Part shown: positions 4,338 through 5,205 of the stretch, piece by piece | Layout: every line of letters starts with the position of its first letter | How positions within the stretch are numbered: position 1 is the stretch's first letter | DNA from: Planctomycetaceae bacterium | GTDB taxonomy: Bacteria; Planctomycetota; Planctomycetia; Pirellulales; Pirellulaceae | NCBI GenBank assembly: GCA_003455945.1 | Contig: DMPQ01000217.1 | Location: 212 to 5,416 of the forward strand | Length of the DNA: 5,205 nt | Direction of reading: 5' to 3' | Translations under genes and position numbers: made by a program | The notes under the pieces: generated by a model | Seen by the model: only the letters and a program-made list of their open reading frames with translations | What the model was told of the DNA's origin: nothing | Database searches by the model: none

Positions 4338-5205
4338 AGCCGTTGGGCGTCGAATCGGCTTGCGCCGCGTTCTCGACCTGCGCCGCGCTCTCCACCTGCG
4401 CCTCCTGCACCATCTGCCGACGCACCTTGCGGACGACGACTCGCAGTCCATCTCGATCGATCACTTCGCCGCCGCGCGGCGTCTGTCCGAGCGCCCTGAG
4501 CACCCAATCGCTCAGATGCCGGATCGGTCGTTCGTCCCCCTCGATCACCAACTTCAGGCCGGCGACGGACTGAAGCTTGTCGGGCGAGACGCCGCCTCCG
4601 GCGACCCATGCACTGCCGGCCTGAACCAGATGCGTCGGTAGGCTGTCGAACTCGTCTTCGATGTCGCCGACCAGCTCTTCGATGATGTCCTCGAGCGTCA
4701 CCATGCCGACGACGCGCTCCGATTCGTCCTGAACCAGCGCGATGTGGGTCCGTTCGCGAATCAGGTGTTCGAGACCGGTCGCGACCGGTTCGCTCGCCGA
4801 CAGTCGCAGGATCGACCGCGCGATCCCTCGAACCGTCGTCTCGCGCGGCGCCAGTCGCAGGAAGGCGACCAGATCCTTGAAGTTGACGTAGCCGATGACG
4901 CTCTGCGGATCACCACCTCGTTCGGCCACCGGAAACCGCGTGTGCATGTCCAGGTGCGCCGCGATCAATGCTTCGCCGAGCGAGGCGTCGGCATCGAGCA
5001 TGCTCATGAACTCGGCCGGCAGCATCACTTCGCGCAGCGGCCGATGCGACAGCGCCGCCGCGGCCAGGATGATCTTCTCTTCGCGCGGCCCGATCAGTCG
5101 CGACGTCCGAGCGAGCGCGACGCTGGCATGCAGCTCGTGCAGCTCCGACGCCTCGCTCTCGCTCCGGTCGATCCGGTCACCGAGCCATCGACCGGCGAGC
5201 CGCAT
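4336..5205 (-). CDS. CBS-pair/CorC_HlyC domain protein, C-terminal part (hemolysin C/CNNM-like; 5' end outside window)
   Basis: An open frame of 289 codons reaches the right edge. It opens with an ATG at exactly 5205, but the visible part lacks the DUF21 (CNNM) membrane domain expected before it, so the true start is probably outside. Numbering from the edge: linker helix 16-53 (LIGPREEKIILAAAALS); CBS domain 1 at about 54-118 (REVMLPAEFMSML, then FPVAERGGDPQSVIGYVNFKDL); CBS domain 2 at about 125-180 (RTHIALVQDESERVVGMVTLEDIIEELVGDIEDEFD); CorC_HlyC domain at about 190-262 (WVAGGGVSPDKL to GLRVVVRKV). The tail carries an Ala/Gln repeat. Members are membrane proteins linked to Mg or Co efflux and often annotated as hemolysins from homology only; haemolysis should not be assumed. 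CBS pairs usually bind adenine nucleotides. It converges on the peroxidase gene with no evident functional link. Confidence 0.9.
   Translation of the reverse strand: MRLAGRWLGDRIDRSESEASELHELHASVALARTSRLIGPREEKIILAAAALSHRPLREVMLPAEFMSMLDADASLGEALIAAHLDMHTRFPVAERGGDPQSVIGYVNFKDLVAFLRLAPRETTVRGIARSILRLSASEPVATGLEHLIRERTHIALVQDESERVVGMVTLEDIIEELVGDIEDEFDSLPTHLVQAGSAWVAGGGVSPDKLQSVAGLKLVIEGDERPIRHLSDWVLRALGQTPRGGEVIDRDGLRVVVRKVRRQMVQEAQVESAAQVENAAQADSTPNG
4363..4398 (-). repeat. 18-bp tandem repeat in the CBS protein C-terminal tail
   Basis: Two adjacent 18-bp units (4363-4380 and 4381-4398) match at 16 of 18 positions and encode the repeat QVESAA-QVENAA, followed by a diverged QADS. It lies after the CorC_HlyC domain, just before the stop, and keeps the reading frame. 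Confidence 0.6.

Noticed and set aside
3062..4609. Long open frame of 515 codons on the minus strand
   Set aside because: It lies antisense to the di-haem peroxidase, whose haem motifs and conserved blocks are unmistakable. Its product is Arg/Gly-rich without domains, as expected for a shadow frame in GC-rich DNA.

Overview
The window is GC-rich DNA with compact genes and strong use of G/C at third codon positions. Several traits suggest a member of the Planctomycetota: a cluster of an Rrf2 regulator, a RIC di-iron protein and a YwiC-like membrane protein; a di-haem peroxidase; and short palindromic intergenic repeats built on CGGCCAC-NNN-GTGGCCG. The lineage is inferred from style and gene content, not proven. 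Five genes are well supported and a sixth (ywiC-like) is likely. Two run off the window edges.

Left part (1-1944): a divergent nitrosative-stress type locus. A RIC/ScdA/YtfE iron-sulfur cluster repair protein (549-1301, minus) overlaps by four bases (ATGA) a YwiC-like membrane protein that continues past base 1 (1-552, minus). An Rrf2-family regulator (1468-1944, plus) is transcribed the other way. The shared 166-base promoter region holds two 23-bp direct repeats, each with its own dyad around a central CAAG. They overlap plausible promoters for both directions and are the best candidate operators for the Rrf2 protein. A stem-loop lies in the presumed ric leader. The simplest model is an Rrf2 sensor controlling its own gene and the ric-ywiC pair in response to nitric oxide or damaged iron-sulfur clusters.

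Middle (1945-2302): the convergent gap between rrf2 and the cupin gene holds two direct copies of a 125-bp element. Each is a pair of inverted REP-like hairpins around a central core, resembling a BIME. The two arms differ by compensatory stem changes.

Right part (2303-5205): a small cupin protein (minus, two possible starts) is divergent from an exported di-haem cytochrome c peroxidase family protein (plus, 3143-4258), separated by 351 bases without a convincing gene. The peroxidase converges on the C-terminal part of a CBS-pair/CorC_HlyC protein (minus, 4336-5205), whose membrane part would lie beyond the right edge.

One recurring oddity is that four of the six genes carry short in-frame tandem duplications (units of 12-18 bp) in disordered N- or C-terminal tails. 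No RNA genes, CRISPR arrays, transposases or phage genes were seen.
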